Shown here piece after piece: positions 12,281 through 21,869 of a DNA stretch of 64,000 bases (positions within the stretch are counted from its first letter, which is position 1; each line of letters begins with the position of its first letter). Made by a program: the position numbers and the translations under genes. Source of the DNA: Zopfochytrium polystomum (taxonomy: Eukaryota > Chytridiomycota > Chytridiomycetes > Chytridiales > Chytridiaceae); assembly GCA_025765615.1 (NCBI GenBank), contig JAIVFJ010000024.1:62001-126000 (forward strand). Direction: 5' to 3'. Under the pieces are notes generated by a model that was given only the letters and a program-made list of their open reading frames with translations, ran no database searches and had not been told where the DNA came from.

Positions 12281-12715
12281 TGGAGAGTGGCATTAGGTGT
12301 TTGGCCGAACTGACTGGTTCGCAGCAAGAGGCACAAGATGGACCTGAACGTATTGTGACTGTCAGTTATTGTCCTCACACTGCCCATGGGAGAGTGAGCC
12401 ACCGCCAATGCAGACCTGGGCGCAGGCTTGCACTGTTGACAAATACTCCAAGTATCAAGTGGAACAGAAACCTTGTATTAATAGTTTTCCTCCTCCTCTG
12501 CTCAAGCAGAAAATATATGGAAGGCTTTTACCCTGTGCCAGTCACGGTTGCCTAGCAACTATCACAGCATGCATTTCATCATTATGTATCAATAATTCAC
12601 AAAAGAGTTTTTCTCTTTCTCTCCAAGTTGGGGAGAAGGAGCACCCACAAACACACATCTCCACTTCATTCACTCCTTCCACTCACTCACTCAGAGTAGA
12701 CAGTTTAAATTAGGA
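12281..12715 (-). repeat. dispersed non-coding repeat, copy A
   Basis: Reverse-oriented relative of 19355-19765. Shared landmarks include ggttgcctagcaactatcacagc (here shortened: the palindromic core gttgcctagcaac), the ctcaagcagaaaata block, the caagtatcaagtggaacagaaacc block, and a tail of cactcactcactcagagtag. About 400 bp align by eye with scattered differences. No protein is encoded. Family unknown; a SINE- or MITE-like element is possible. Confidence 0.6.
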
Positions 12716-13355
12716 TAGAAAGAAAAAGAAAGAAGTAAGAAAGGAAGAAAAATGGAAGGAAATGAAAGGAAGAAAGAAAAATTAATGACAAGGAAGAAAA
12801 GATTAGAGATAAGAAGCATTTACATGGTTACATACAAATAAACAAGAAAGGCTACATAGACCCATTTGTAACCAAGGAGCCAAATAGCTTTTTCATTATC
12901 ACAAAGATAATGATTCTACTTGAGCTAATTCGTGGCAATTCTTTGTTACAAGACAAATATTAAGACTACATAGTGGAAAAAAATATAAAAATTAGGGGAA
13001 CGACCAGATTCGGTTCCTCTTTCAATAGGGTCATACTTCTCATCTCAAAATATACAATGTGTTGTACCAAATCATAGTAAAGTAAGAGCGGAAGAACCCA
13101 AACTATGACGAACACCTTATGTGAGATACTAGAGAATCTCATAGATAGAACTCCAATGCCACGAAGCGACGATTGGAGGCAAGCGAGTGTCGATGCCGCG
13201 TAGCAACATCAGGACGCCGTAAGAGTCATAAGACGATGGAAGGAGATGGACGCCGACGTCACCAGTGACAACAATCGTACATGGAACGCTGATGACTTAG
13301 AGTTGAGTTGGATGGAGGTTGGAGTGAGGTTGAGATGCCACAATCCTTCTACACT
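12716..13355. other. A/G-rich and unique sequence without genes
   Basis: 12715-12830 is a degenerate GAAA/AAGG tract; the remainder has no open frame of interest. It ends at the older LTR. Confidence 0.5.
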
Positions 13356-13576
13356 TGTTATGAATCACCCTCTGGAAAAACCTTCTGGAACATTCCTTCA
13401 TGGAACCTTGTAGAACCTTCTGAAACCTTCTAGAACATTCCTTTATGGAACCTTGTGGAACCTTCTTTGCCTTCCTGACTTGTCTTGTTGTTGACATTGG
13501 TATCATTGGTATCATTGTGTTACCAATTGTTCTTTCTGGAACTTTCTTTGAGTCTTGACAAGAAAGACTCTCAAAA
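13356..13576 (+). repeat. older LTR of the same family, 5' piece (target of insertion)
   Basis: Starts with the family terminus tgttatgaatcaccc and carries diverged GAA/TTC pentamer clusters, then the tcattggtatcattggtatc block, and stops at ctctcaaaa. The LTR sequence resumes at 18793 after the full-length element (caaaaggtataaatggggg), so the two pieces were one LTR before the insertion. The extra GAA/TTC cluster and several substitutions mark it as older than the inserted copy. Confidence 0.85.
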
Positions 13577-13595
13577 TGTTATGAATCACCCTCTG

Positions 13596-13658
13596 GAAAC
13601 CTCTGGAACCTTCTAGAACATTCCTTCATGGAACCTTGTGGAACCTTCTGGAACCTTC
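13596..13658 (+). promoter_or_regulatory. heat-shock-element-like pentamer array in U3
   Basis: GAA or TTC trinucleotides fall on a single 5-bp register: GAA at 13606, TTC 13611, GAA 13616, TTC 13621, GAA 13631, TTG 13636, GAA 13641, TTC 13646, GAA 13651, TTC 13656, with another GAA at 13596. Alternating nGAAn/nTTCn units are the binding pattern of heat-shock factor. Two blocks of four alternating units are perfect. Heat induction itself is inferred, not shown. Confidence 0.7.
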
Positions 13659-13723
13659 TTTGCTTTCCTGACTTGTCTTGTTGTCATTGGTATCATTGGT
13701 ATCATTGTATTACTAATTGCTCT

Positions 13724-13736
13724 TTCTGGAACTTTC
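13724..13736 (+). promoter_or_regulatory. proximal three-unit HSE-like site
   Basis: TTC (13724), GAA (13729), TTC (13734) at 5-bp spacing, about 33 bp upstream of the TATA box of the same LTR. Matches a minimal three-unit HSF site. Confidence 0.6.
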
Positions 13737-13768
13737 TTGGAGTCTTGACAAGGAACACTCTCAAAAGG

Positions 13769-13775
13769 TATAAAA
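13769..13775 (+). promoter_or_regulatory. LTR TATA box
   Basis: TATAAAA followed by a G-rich stretch; the self-primer complement begins 29 nt downstream of its last base, a normal TATA-to-start distance. The same box is present in every LTR copy here (variant TATAAAT in the older LTR). Confidence 0.8.
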
Positions 13776-13803
13776 GGGGGATGGGGGACCTGTCCCATCC
13801 CTC

Positions 13804-13814
13804 AAGTGAATTAT
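13804..13814 (+). other. self-primer sequence at predicted RNA 5' end
   Basis: aagtgaattat, perfectly complementary to the primer-binding site at 13887-13897. In Tf1-type elements the first nucleotides of the transcript fold back on the PBS and prime reverse transcription. Confidence 0.75.
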
Positions 13815-13886
13815 TGTTTCCAATACAATCATCACTCCTCTCAGTTCCTTGTCAGCCTTGCCCTGTCCTGCCATGTTCCTGACATC

Positions 13887-13897
13887 ATAATTCACTT
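13887..13897 (+). other. primer-binding site (self-priming type)
   Basis: ataattcactt, two bases after the LTR end. It pairs 11/11 with 13804-13814, and pairing stops at both ends. Confidence 0.75.
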
Positions 13898-13924
13898 CAC
13901 CCTCCCCCACTACTCTCTGCCATC

Positions 13925-14848
13925 ATGTCTGACCCAAACAACACCTTCCCTGATGCAACTGCCTTCCAAGCCTTGATGGACCAATTACAAGCCCTTTCAA
14001 GACAGACACACCAACTTCAAGAACAAGTCCTTCACCAGCAGCACCAGCTTCAACAACAACTTCACCAACAAGAACATCAAGCTCTTCCCCTGCCTCAAGC
14101 CAACCAAGCAAGAGAGCCCAAGGTTCCCAGCCCTGACAAGTTCACTGGGCTGGCCAAAGACCTTAGGAACTTCATGGCCACTGTGGAGAATGTCATCCTT
14201 CTCCAACCTTCAAGATTTCCCAGTGAGCAAGTCAAGGTTCTTTTCACAAGCACCCTCCTGTCTGGTCAAGCTCAATCATGGTACAGATCTCTCCCAAGCA
14301 CACCCACCACCCTGCAAGAGCTCTGGGAGGGGCGGGAGGCTACCTTTGGTGACCCCTACGCATCTTGGACAGCAAGATCCAAGCTCAAGCATATCAAGCA
14401 AGGAAAGCAATCTTGTGTGGCCTACACCAACCAATTCAAGCAACTAGCCAGAGACTCTGGATACAATGATGCAGCTCTGATGGAGCTGTACCATGATGGT
14501 CTCCATGAGTCTATCCAAGACATGCTCGCCCAGTCTCTGCACATCCCTGAGACCTTGGAAGAGTACATTCTCCTTGCCATCAAGATTGACAACAGACTCT
14601 ACTCCAAGAGGCTGAAGCAAAGACAAGTAGGAACTACATCAAGACCTACCCCAGTTCCTCAAGCTCTTACAGTTCCTGAACCCATGCAAGTGGATGCAGT
14701 TGAGACACTTCCTAAGGGTCCTCTGAGCCAAGAGGAGAAAACAAGGAGGGCCCAGCAGGGACTGTGTTTTTACTGTGGCTCCAAGGAGCATGCTGTCAAG
14801 GACTGCCCAAGGAAGAAGCACCCAAACTCCCAGGTCCAGGCTCACTGA
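13925..14848 (+). CDS. gag: Gag of chromovirus copy 1
   Basis: 307 aa structural protein. A Gln-rich coiled region (about 15-55) is followed by a Ty3-type capsid domain ([55 protein letters not shown]) and one CCHC zinc knuckle near the C-terminus ([14 protein letters not shown]). The start Met at 13925 lies 28 nt after the PBS. It overlaps pol in the -1 frame. The sequence is identical by eye to Gag of copy 2, implying recent common origin. Confidence 0.93.
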   Translation: MSDPNNTFPDATAFQALMDQLQALSRQTHQLQEQVLHQQHQLQQQLHQQEHQALPLPQANQAREPKVPSPDKFTGLAKDLRNFMATVENVILLQPSRFPSEQVKVLFTSTLLSGQAQSWYRSLPSTPTTLQELWEGREATFGDPYASWTARSKLKHIKQGKQSCVAYTNQFKQLARDSGYNDAALMELYHDGLHESIQDMLAQSLHIPETLEEYILLAIKIDNRLYSKRLKQRQVGTTSRPTPVPQALTVPEPMQVDAVETLPKGPLSQEEKTRRAQQGLCFYCGSKEHAVKDCPRKKHPNSQVQAH

Positions 14849-17800
14849 GGGGCAATTCCCTGGACCCTCCTCCAAGCTGCCCCTGTTTCATCACCACCAC
14901 CAGCACCACAAACACCTCAGATTCCAAGCCCCACCAACTCACCATGGATGTCAAGATTCAACTCTCACCCAAGTCAACCATCACAACCAAGGCCCTTATA
15001 GACTCTGGATCATCCTGCAACATCATTGATGCCACCCTTGCCAAGTCTTGTGCCATTCCTACGATCAAGAAATCCACACCCCTCAAGGTCCACTTTGCCA
15101 ATCATGCTCTGTTCAAGGAAATCAGCCATGAAACCAAGCTAAACCTCCACATCCAAGACTTTCCACCATCCATGGTCAATCTGGAAGTATTGGATCTTGG
15201 CTCACCCACATTCTCTGTCATCCTGGGATTACCATGGCTGCAAGCCCAGAACCCTGCCATTGATTGGGTCACTGGTCAAGTCCAACCTCCACCAATTGGA
15301 ACAGTCACCCAAAACTCAAGTCAAGCCCCCAAGTCTCATGCTCTCAAGCCCTTGATTCAAGATTCACAGCCAGCCAAGACTCCAGTTCCACAGTTCACAG
15401 TTCACAGTCAAGATTCAAGTAGAGCTCATAGAGCTCACAGTCATGGCCATGACTCTTGTTCACAGAACCCACAGTCAAAGATTCAAGTACCACAGTTCAC
15501 AGTCCACATTCAAGATTCAAGTTCCACAGCTCACAGTCTTTGCCAAGAACAGAACTCTCAGTCAAAGATTCAAGAATCACAGTTCCCAGTCAAGAATTCA
15601 AGCCCCACTGCTGAGGAGCACGACAACCTGGACCCATCAGACCTTTTGCTGGCATCCAAGCTACCAAAAGAATATCTCCCTTATGCTGATGTGTTTTCCA
15701 AGACCAAGGCAGACCTGCTACCAGCTCAGAGGCCTTATGACTGTGAAATCCCACTCAAGGATGAAACTTGCAGCCCACCTTTCAAGCCACTGTACCACCT
15801 CTCTCCACCAGAAGCCAAGGCCCTCCAAGAATACATTGAAGAAATGCTGAACAAGGGATTCATCCAACCTTCCAAGTCACCAGCTGGAGCTCCCATCTTT
15901 TTTGTCAAGAAGAAGGATGGGGGACTGAGACCCTGTGTGGACTACAGAGATCTCAATGAGATGACAGTCAAGAACCGCTATCCACTGCCTCTCATCTCTG
16001 AATTACTGGACAAACTGAGCCATGCAAGGATATTTTCCAAGATTGACCTCAGAGGTGCCTACAATTTGGTCAGAATTAAGCCCCAGGATCAATGGAAGAC
16101 TGCCTTCAGATGCAAATACAGTCACTTTGAGTACTTGGTTATGCCCTTTGGACTTACCAATGCTCCAGCTATTTTCCAAGGCATGATGAATGACATCTTC
16201 AGGGATATTCTGGACCTTTTTGTCATTGTCTACCTGGATGATATCCTGGTATTTTTCATCTGACACTGCAAGCCATATGGGACATGTCAAGACTGTCTTG
16301 GAGAGACTCAGACAGCATCACCTCTATGCAAAGCTGGAGAAGTGTGAATTCCACAAGACCTCCATTGAGTTTTTGGGGTTCATTGTGTCTGACAAAGGGA
16401 TCTCCATGGCACCGGACAAGATCCAAACTATTCTTGAATGGAAGGCTCCAAATTCCATCAAGGATGTTCAAAGCTTCCTTGGATTTTGCAACTTCTACAG
16501 AACCTTCATTGCCAACTATTCTGCCATAGCCAAGCCTCTCACTGATCTCACCAAGAAGACCACCAAGTTTGAATGGACCCCAGCAGCAGAGCAAGCCTGG
16601 CTAGCTCTTAAGACAGCAACCACAAGTGCACCACTCCTTAAGCATGTGGATCCCTTGCTTCCCTTCACCTTGGAAACTGATGCCTCAGACTATGCCCTTG
16701 GCGCTGTTCTGTCCCAGCCAAGCTCTCAGGAACCCTCTGCTCCTCTGCATCCAGTGGCATATTACTCCAGGAAGCTGAACAGTGCTGAGTGTAACTACAC
16801 AGTCCATGACAAGGAGTTGCTTGCAATTGTGGAAGCATTCAAATTCTGGAGACACTACTTGGCTGGCTCTAAAGGCATCTCTGTCTATTCTGATCACAAG
16901 AACCTCACCTTCTTCAGGGCAAGGAGGTTGCTCAAGCAGAGGCATGCCAGGTGGGCTGAACTGCTCTCTGAGTATGACTTTAAGCTGTGCTATTCTCCTG
17001 GCCACCTTAACACTGTGGCTGATGCCCTGTCAAGAAGAACAGACCTTGCACCTGAAGGGGGAGATGGTTTCACCCCACCATCCAAGACACACCTTTCATT
17101 GCTTCCTGACAGTGTGTGGGCCCATGCTATTTCCAAGGACCCCAAGCCTCACAAGATTCAAATCAGCCAAGAAGAGGAAAAACTTGAGATACTCAAGACA
17201 AGGCATGATGCAGCAACAGCTGGACACCCAGGAGAGCACAAGACATATGAGCTTGTTTCCAGAGACTTCTACTGGCCAGGCATGAGGAAGTACATCAAGA
17301 ACTATGTCAGCAGCTGTGAAACCTGTCAAAGAAACAAATCCAGCAGACACAAGCCCTATGGACTTCTGGAGCCCCTCCCAATTGCCATCAGCCCTTGGTC
17401 ATCAATATCCATGGACTTCATTGTGAAACTTCCCCCATCCCATGGATTTGACTCTATCCTTGTTGTCATCTGCAGAAGGACAAAGTTGGCCCATTTCATC
17501 CCCTGCACTGAGAATATAGATGCACAAGGAACAGCAGACCTGTTTTTGCAGCACATATTCAGGCTCCATGGGCTGCCTCAGTCAATCGTCAGTGACAGAG
17601 GACCACAGTTCAGATCTCAATTTTGGAAAGCACTCACAGCAGCCCTTGGAATCAAGTCTCAACTGTCAACTGCTTATCACCCTCAGACTGATGGACAAAC
17701 AGAAAGAACAAACCAGACTCTGGAGCAGTATTTGAGGTGCTATGTCAGCTATCAACAGGATGATTGGCCCACCCTCCTTCCACTGGCAGAATTTGCTCTC

Positions 17801-18484
17801 AACAATTCTCTCCACTCAAGCACCCAGCTATCTCCTTTCTTTGCAACCTATGGCTTCAATCCAAGAGGAGATCTTCTGGGACAAGAGACCCTATCCAATG
17901 TCCAAGCTCCTGCTGCGGCTTCACACTTACATAAGCTCAAGATCATCAACTCCTTCCTGGACTCCACCCTGAAGCAAGCCCAAGAAGATGCCTCAAGATT
18001 TGCCAACACTCACAGAATGGACCATGACCTTGCTGTGGGTCAGCAAGTTTGGCTTCTGAGGAAGAACTTGCAGACCAAAAGACCAAGTCCCAAGCTAGAC
18101 AACCTCAAGTTGGGACCTTTCAAGATCTTGGAGCAAATCAATCCAGTCACCTTCAAGCTGGATCTCCCTGCATCCATGAAGATCCACCCAGTTTTCCATG
18201 TCAGCCTTTTAGAGAAGTTTGTGGCCAATTCCATTCCAGGCAGAGTTGTTCCTCCTCCTCCTCCAGTTGAGGTAGAAGGTGAAGAGGAATTTGAGGTTGA
18301 ACAAATCTTGGATGCCAAGTGGTTTGGAAGAACACTCAAGTTCCTTGTTAAGTGGAAAGGTTACTCAGATGCTGACAACACCTGGGAGCCTGAGTCAAAC
18401 CTCACTCACTGCCAAGACCTTCTGCTTGAGTTCAAGACCAGGTACCCCACCAAGTTGCAGAAGAGGCCTAAAAGGGGGAGATGA
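14764..18484 (+). CDS. pol: Pol of chromovirus copy 1, with a 1-nt frameshift in RT
   Basis: Polyprotein in the -1 frame relative to gag. Order: aspartic protease ([13 protein letters not shown]), Ser/Gln-rich linker with [13 protein letters not shown] repeats, reverse transcriptase ([26 protein letters not shown]-type motif, YLDD), RNase H ([13 protein letters not shown]), integrase with an HHCC finger ([22 protein letters not shown]) and DDE residues ([27 protein letters not shown]), and a C-terminal chromodomain ([20 protein letters not shown]). Open frame one spans 14764-16263 and frame two 16190-18484; they are offset by one base at a five-T run (16252-16256) just after YLDD. As written, the protein would stop inside RT. 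The stop codon abuts the 3' LTR. Confidence 0.9.
14821..14827 (+). promoter_or_regulatory. candidate -1 frameshift slippery heptamer between gag and pol
   Basis: c cca aac in the Gag frame fits X XXY YYZ and lies 18 nt before the gag stop codon, inside the stretch where the pol frame is already open. Conserved in copy 2 (62758-62764). Use as a recoding site is inferred; I did not identify a downstream pseudoknot. Confidence 0.5.
18470..18484 (+). other. polypurine tract
   Basis: aaaagggggagatga immediately before the 3' LTR, the expected plus-strand DNA primer position; it overlaps the pol stop codon. Confidence 0.75.
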
Positions 18485-18792
18485 TGTTATGAATCACCCT
18501 CTGGAAACCTCTGGAACCTTCTAGAACATTCCTTCATGGAACCTTGTGGAACCTTCTGGAACCTTCTTTGCTTTCCTGACTTGTCTTGTTGTCATTGGTA
18601 TCATTGGTATCATTGTATTACTAATTGCTCTTTCTGGAACTTTCTTGGAGTCTTGACAAGGAACACTCTCAAAAGGTATAAAAGGGGGATGGGGGACCTG
18701 TCCCATCCCTCAAGTGAATTATTGTTTCCAATACAATCATCACTCCTCTCAGTTCCTTGTCAGCCTTGCCCTGTCCTGCCATGTTCCTGACA
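18485..18792 (+). repeat. 3' LTR of chromovirus copy 1
   Basis: 308 bp, same length and (by eye) same sequence as 13577-13884, including the GAA/TTC array, TATA box and terminal tgttatg...cctgaca. Confidence 0.95.
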
Positions 18793-18830
18793 CAAAAGGT
18801 ATAAATGGGGGATGGGGGACCTGTCCCTGT
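18793..18830 (+). repeat. older LTR, 3' piece
   Basis: caaaaggtataaatggggg continues the LTR interrupted at 13576. Similarity ends after cctgtccc, so the older LTR is truncated before its normal end. Confidence 0.75.
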
Positions 18831-19354
18831 CTCGTTCCCAGTGTGGTGCGTGTGGGCCACACGAAGGGATTGAAGTCTGTCTATGGTTGAGACAGGTGTG
18901 CAACGCCTGTCAGAACCCTCGTGGTCCGCTGCTGCAAATGACTTTGCTGGGTGAAAGTGACTTTGCGGAGAAGCGTCAGATGAGCAGACAGAGCCTATTG
19001 AGTAAAACTGACCAGATGTCGACGACTGACAACAAGAGGACAAAACCCAATTAAGTAGACACAAGTGGACATAGTAAATGTGCTATTTGTTGGAAGTCCG
19101 GACATTATATGTTCAGATATTATAGTGCACTGGTTAGCGCGCATGCTAAGTGCTGGGGTTTGAATCCCTGCTGGTGTTATGCTTTTGCCTGACGTTGAGT
19201 TGGGTGCGTGTGGCTTTTAAGTAAGCCTGCGGTGCCTTAGCTTCCCTATTGTAACAGCAGGTAGTGCATATTTTCTAGTTCTTAATTGAACTTTTCCTGT
19301 GAAGCTGGTCTCGCATGGTGCGCACTGTGCACACCGGCTGGGTCCAATAATGTG
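18831..19354. other. gene-free repeat-rich interval
   Basis: No complete coding region. Contains the Pol III box sequence at 19122-19167, annotated separately. A short frame with CGACG...CNAC cysteines (about 18840-18920) is too short to call. Confidence 0.4.
19122..19167 (+). other. tRNA-like Pol III promoter (possible SINE head)
   Basis: tagtgcactggttagcgcgc resembles a tRNA A box, and ggtttgaatcc at 19157-19167 is one base off the B-box consensus, in a foldable T arm. The anticodon stem does not pair well and the acceptor stem is not found, so this looks like a tRNA-derived SINE or tRNA relic rather than a working tRNA. Confidence 0.4.
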
Positions 19355-19765
19355 TAAACAGTCTACTCTGAGTGAGTGAGTGGAAGGAGTGAATGAAGTG
19401 GAGATGTGTGTTTGTGGGTGGTCCTTCTCCCCAACTTGGAGAGAAAGGAGAAAAACTCTGTTGTTAATTATTGATACATAATGATGCTATGCACGCTGTA
19501 ATAGTTGCTAGGCAACTGTGACCAGCACAGGGTAAAAACCTCTCCTATATTATCTGCTTGAGCAGAGGAGGAGGAAAACTGTTGACACTGGGTTTCTGTT
19601 CCACTTAATACTTGGAGTATTTGTCATCAGCGCAAGCCAGCGCCCAGGTCTGTATTGGCAGTGGCTTGCTCTCCCATGGGCATCGTGAGAACAATAACTG
19701 ACAGTCACAATAGGTTCGGGTCCGTCTTGTGCCTCTTGCTGCTAACCAGTCAGTTCCGCCTAACA
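19355..19765 (+). repeat. dispersed non-coding repeat, copy B
   Basis: Longest copy: starts tctactctgagtgagtgagtgg, contains gttgctaggcaac (a 13-nt palindrome-like core), tctgcttgagcagagg (itself an inverted repeat), and ends at ctaaccagtcagttccgcc. Inverted with respect to copy A, same orientation as copy C. Confidence 0.6.
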
Positions 19766-20056
19766 GCAAGAAGGTTGAAGGGTCGAGGAACCGAGGCTTG
19801 AATCGAGAACTTGTACAAGGGAGTGAGCGTAGCAAGCGACCAAGGGCAAGTGGGTAAAGAGAGCTTGTTTTCGACAGGGACTGGCAAATTAGAGTGAAAG
19901 TGCCTTTTTTTTCAATAAGAAAACTCTGCCCAATTTATACTCCTGCAGGGAGTTTGACCAGTTTCCTGTTTTGCCTATCTGAACAAGTTGCAAACTGCTT
20001 CAGACAGGACTTTGCTCTGGGGAGGTGTTATAATCCCCTTCCGGAAGAGGGACGGT
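19766..20056. other. unassigned sequence
   Basis: No gene or recognised repeat; runs from copy B into the 88-bp array. Confidence 0.4.
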
Positions 20057-20266
20057 GATTTGAAATATTCGGAGCATTTCAAATCAACCAAGCTCTGTGG
20101 AGCCCAGTGTGCAAGCAACTGGTATCCCCACAGAGAGGGAAAACGATTTGAGATCTTCAGGAGCATTTCAAATCAACCAAGGTCTGTCCAGAGGTCTGTG
20201 TGCAGTGACCAGTCGTCCCACAGAGGAAAGATGATTTGAAATCATCAGGGGTATTTCAAATCAACC
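20057..20266 (+). repeat. 88-bp tandem repeat array with hairpins
   Basis: Three units start at 20057, 20145 and 20233, exactly 88 bp apart. Each starts with a gatttgaaat-type arm and, about 10 nt later, atttcaaatcaacc, forming a 10-bp stem. The linkers share a ctgtg...ccacagag pair that could form a second stem. The third unit is partial. Confidence 0.75.
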
Positions 20267-20552
20267 AGTCCCTGGTTCAACATTGGCTCGGACAACAGTC
20301 AGCTGACCTGGAGCTGCTGTGAGCTGCCCTGGTTCAACATTTCTCTGAACCCATTGAGTGTGATTCTAATCACATTGTCTTCGCTGGCAAAGCCTAGGAA
20401 AGCAAATCTAGAATCACTGCTCTCTTCCCTAACTCTTTTTGTTGGATTCAGATTTAGCCTTTCGGCTTACCCGACTTAGTGTAAGTTGCATCAGTGGTGG
20501 TGACGAGGCTGCTGTCGACATAGGAAGCTGGCTTCATAGGCTCAAATCTCAA

Positions 20553-20772
20553 CATACATTATCTGCTTGAGCAGGAAAGGAGGAAAACTGTTTACACTGG
20601 GTTTCTGTTCCACTTAATACTTGTCACCAGTGCAAGCCAGCGCCCAGGTCTGCATTGGTGGTGGCTTGCTCTCCCATGGGCATCATGAGGATGATAACTG
20701 ACAGTCACAGTAGGTTTGGGTCTGTCTTGTGCCTCTTGCTGCTAACCAGTCAGTTCTGCCTAACACAATATA
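20553..20772 (+). repeat. dispersed non-coding repeat, copy C (5'-truncated)
   Basis: Matches the right half of copy B: cattatctgcttgagcagg, the ggtttctgttccacttaatac block, and gctaaccagtcagttctgcc at the end. Confidence 0.6.
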
Positions 20773-21869
20773 GACTTCATTTCAGTCCTGTAACAAACGT
20801 TGCCACTAATAATTGCGCTAAGACGCTCGATTCGCAACCCGTTCAATTTGTTTCGGCTGTTCGAACTCGAATGTAGTTTTCCATTCACGACTATTCAACT
20901 TCCTTTCTTCCCTCTTTATTTTTCTGTTTCTACTAATGCGACTCCTCCTGGGAATAGCTGGCGTGGGAGAAGCAAACTCATTAATTACTGTAACCTCCCC
21001 ATATGCTCCAATAAATCTCTATATATTTGGCCTCTTAGGACATACCAACAGTGGTAACGGTGTGATGCACCGTTGTCGCGTTGTAACTTGTGCGTACAAT
21101 TCATTCCTGGTCGGTAGCAATGATGCTGCGAACGGCTATTGCTCTCAGAGCTCAATCTAGTCTGATTCTCGTATCGCGATGTTGAGGGCAAACTTTTTTT
21201 TTGGCTTTATTGCTACACGCTTTCCACTGTATCGAGAGTTTATGTCGTGATATTGCTGGTACCTCCATATCAATTTAAAACCTTAACTGTGTCGCGCCAA
21301 TTATTATTTGCATTATTTATCTTATTACTGTGGACAAGGCTTCAGAACGACTTAGTTGTTTCCTGCTCAGCTGCTGATACAAGACTTCCTTGCTCAGTGG
21401 TTGGAGCACCTCTTCAAGTGAGGTCCCTGTCACTGGACAACATCGCAGTGGCTGGTGCTCCATGGTTCCTGTCAATACATCTTGTCAATTCAGGTCTCTT
21501 CCTTTGACTAGTTGTGTTGGCTGGTCGGGCGTTGTTGGTGGGATGACTCTGGGGCCTTCGATGTCCCTGGTTTGGTTGCTCCTTTGAGCTGGTCTCTACA
21601 AATGCTTGTGAATGTAATCTTGCTTCTGACCGGCGATTCTCTCCAGGCTGGTGACTTGGTGGTTTGGTTGGATGGCCCTCTTCCCTCGACATCCTCGCCC
21701 ACTCTTTCTCTCTCGTTCGAATACTAATACTTCCTTTTTTGGAGTTGGTTTTTTTTTTTTTTTTTTTTTTTTTTTTCGTTGAAAAGAGCGCAACACGAGA
21801 GGAAAATCGAACTTTTTCCGCGATCGTTGTCGGACCACCCCACCCTGAAGCCAACGACCAACGATAACG
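20773..21869. other. gene-free interval with T28 tract
   Basis: Only short frames. A run of 28 T lies at 21749-21776, upstream of the START-domain gene, and may be part of its promoter region or the tail of a decayed retroposon. Confidence 0.45.

Larger units (their letters stand above)
13577..13884 (+). repeat. 5' LTR of chromovirus copy 1
   Basis: 308 bp, tgttatgaatc...cctgaca. Layout: GAA/TTC pentamer array (13596-13658), tandem tatcattgg units, a third GAA/TTC cluster (13724-13736), TATAAAA (13769-13775), predicted RNA start near 13804, then R/U5 to 13884. Confidence 0.95.
13577..18792 (+). mobile_element. full-length Ty3/Gypsy chromovirus, copy 1
   Basis: LTR-gag-pol-LTR element of 5216 bp. 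Two 308-bp LTRs (13577-13884, 18485-18792) begin TG and end CA. It is flanked by a 5-bp direct repeat caaaa at 13572-13576 and 18793-18797. The order PR-RT-RNase H-integrase-chromodomain identifies a Ty3/Gypsy chromovirus. The primer-binding site is self-complementary to the LTR, as in the Tf1/sushi group. The LTRs look almost identical, so insertion is recent. One single-base frameshift in RT (see pol) may be real or an assembly error. Confidence 0.95.

Noticed and set aside
14050..14100. Gln-rich start of Gag as a host prion-like gene
   Set aside because: It is continuous with a capsid domain and zinc knuckle and lies between a PBS and pol.
18812..19054. Short frame with CGACG...VCNACQN resembling a GATA finger
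   Set aside because: Only the cysteine spacing is suggestive; the tryptophan/basic core of a GATA finger is missing and the frame begins in LTR sequence.
20057..20266. CRISPR-like array
   Set aside because: Three 88-bp units with diverged linkers in a eukaryotic genome, no spacer uniformity and no cas genes.
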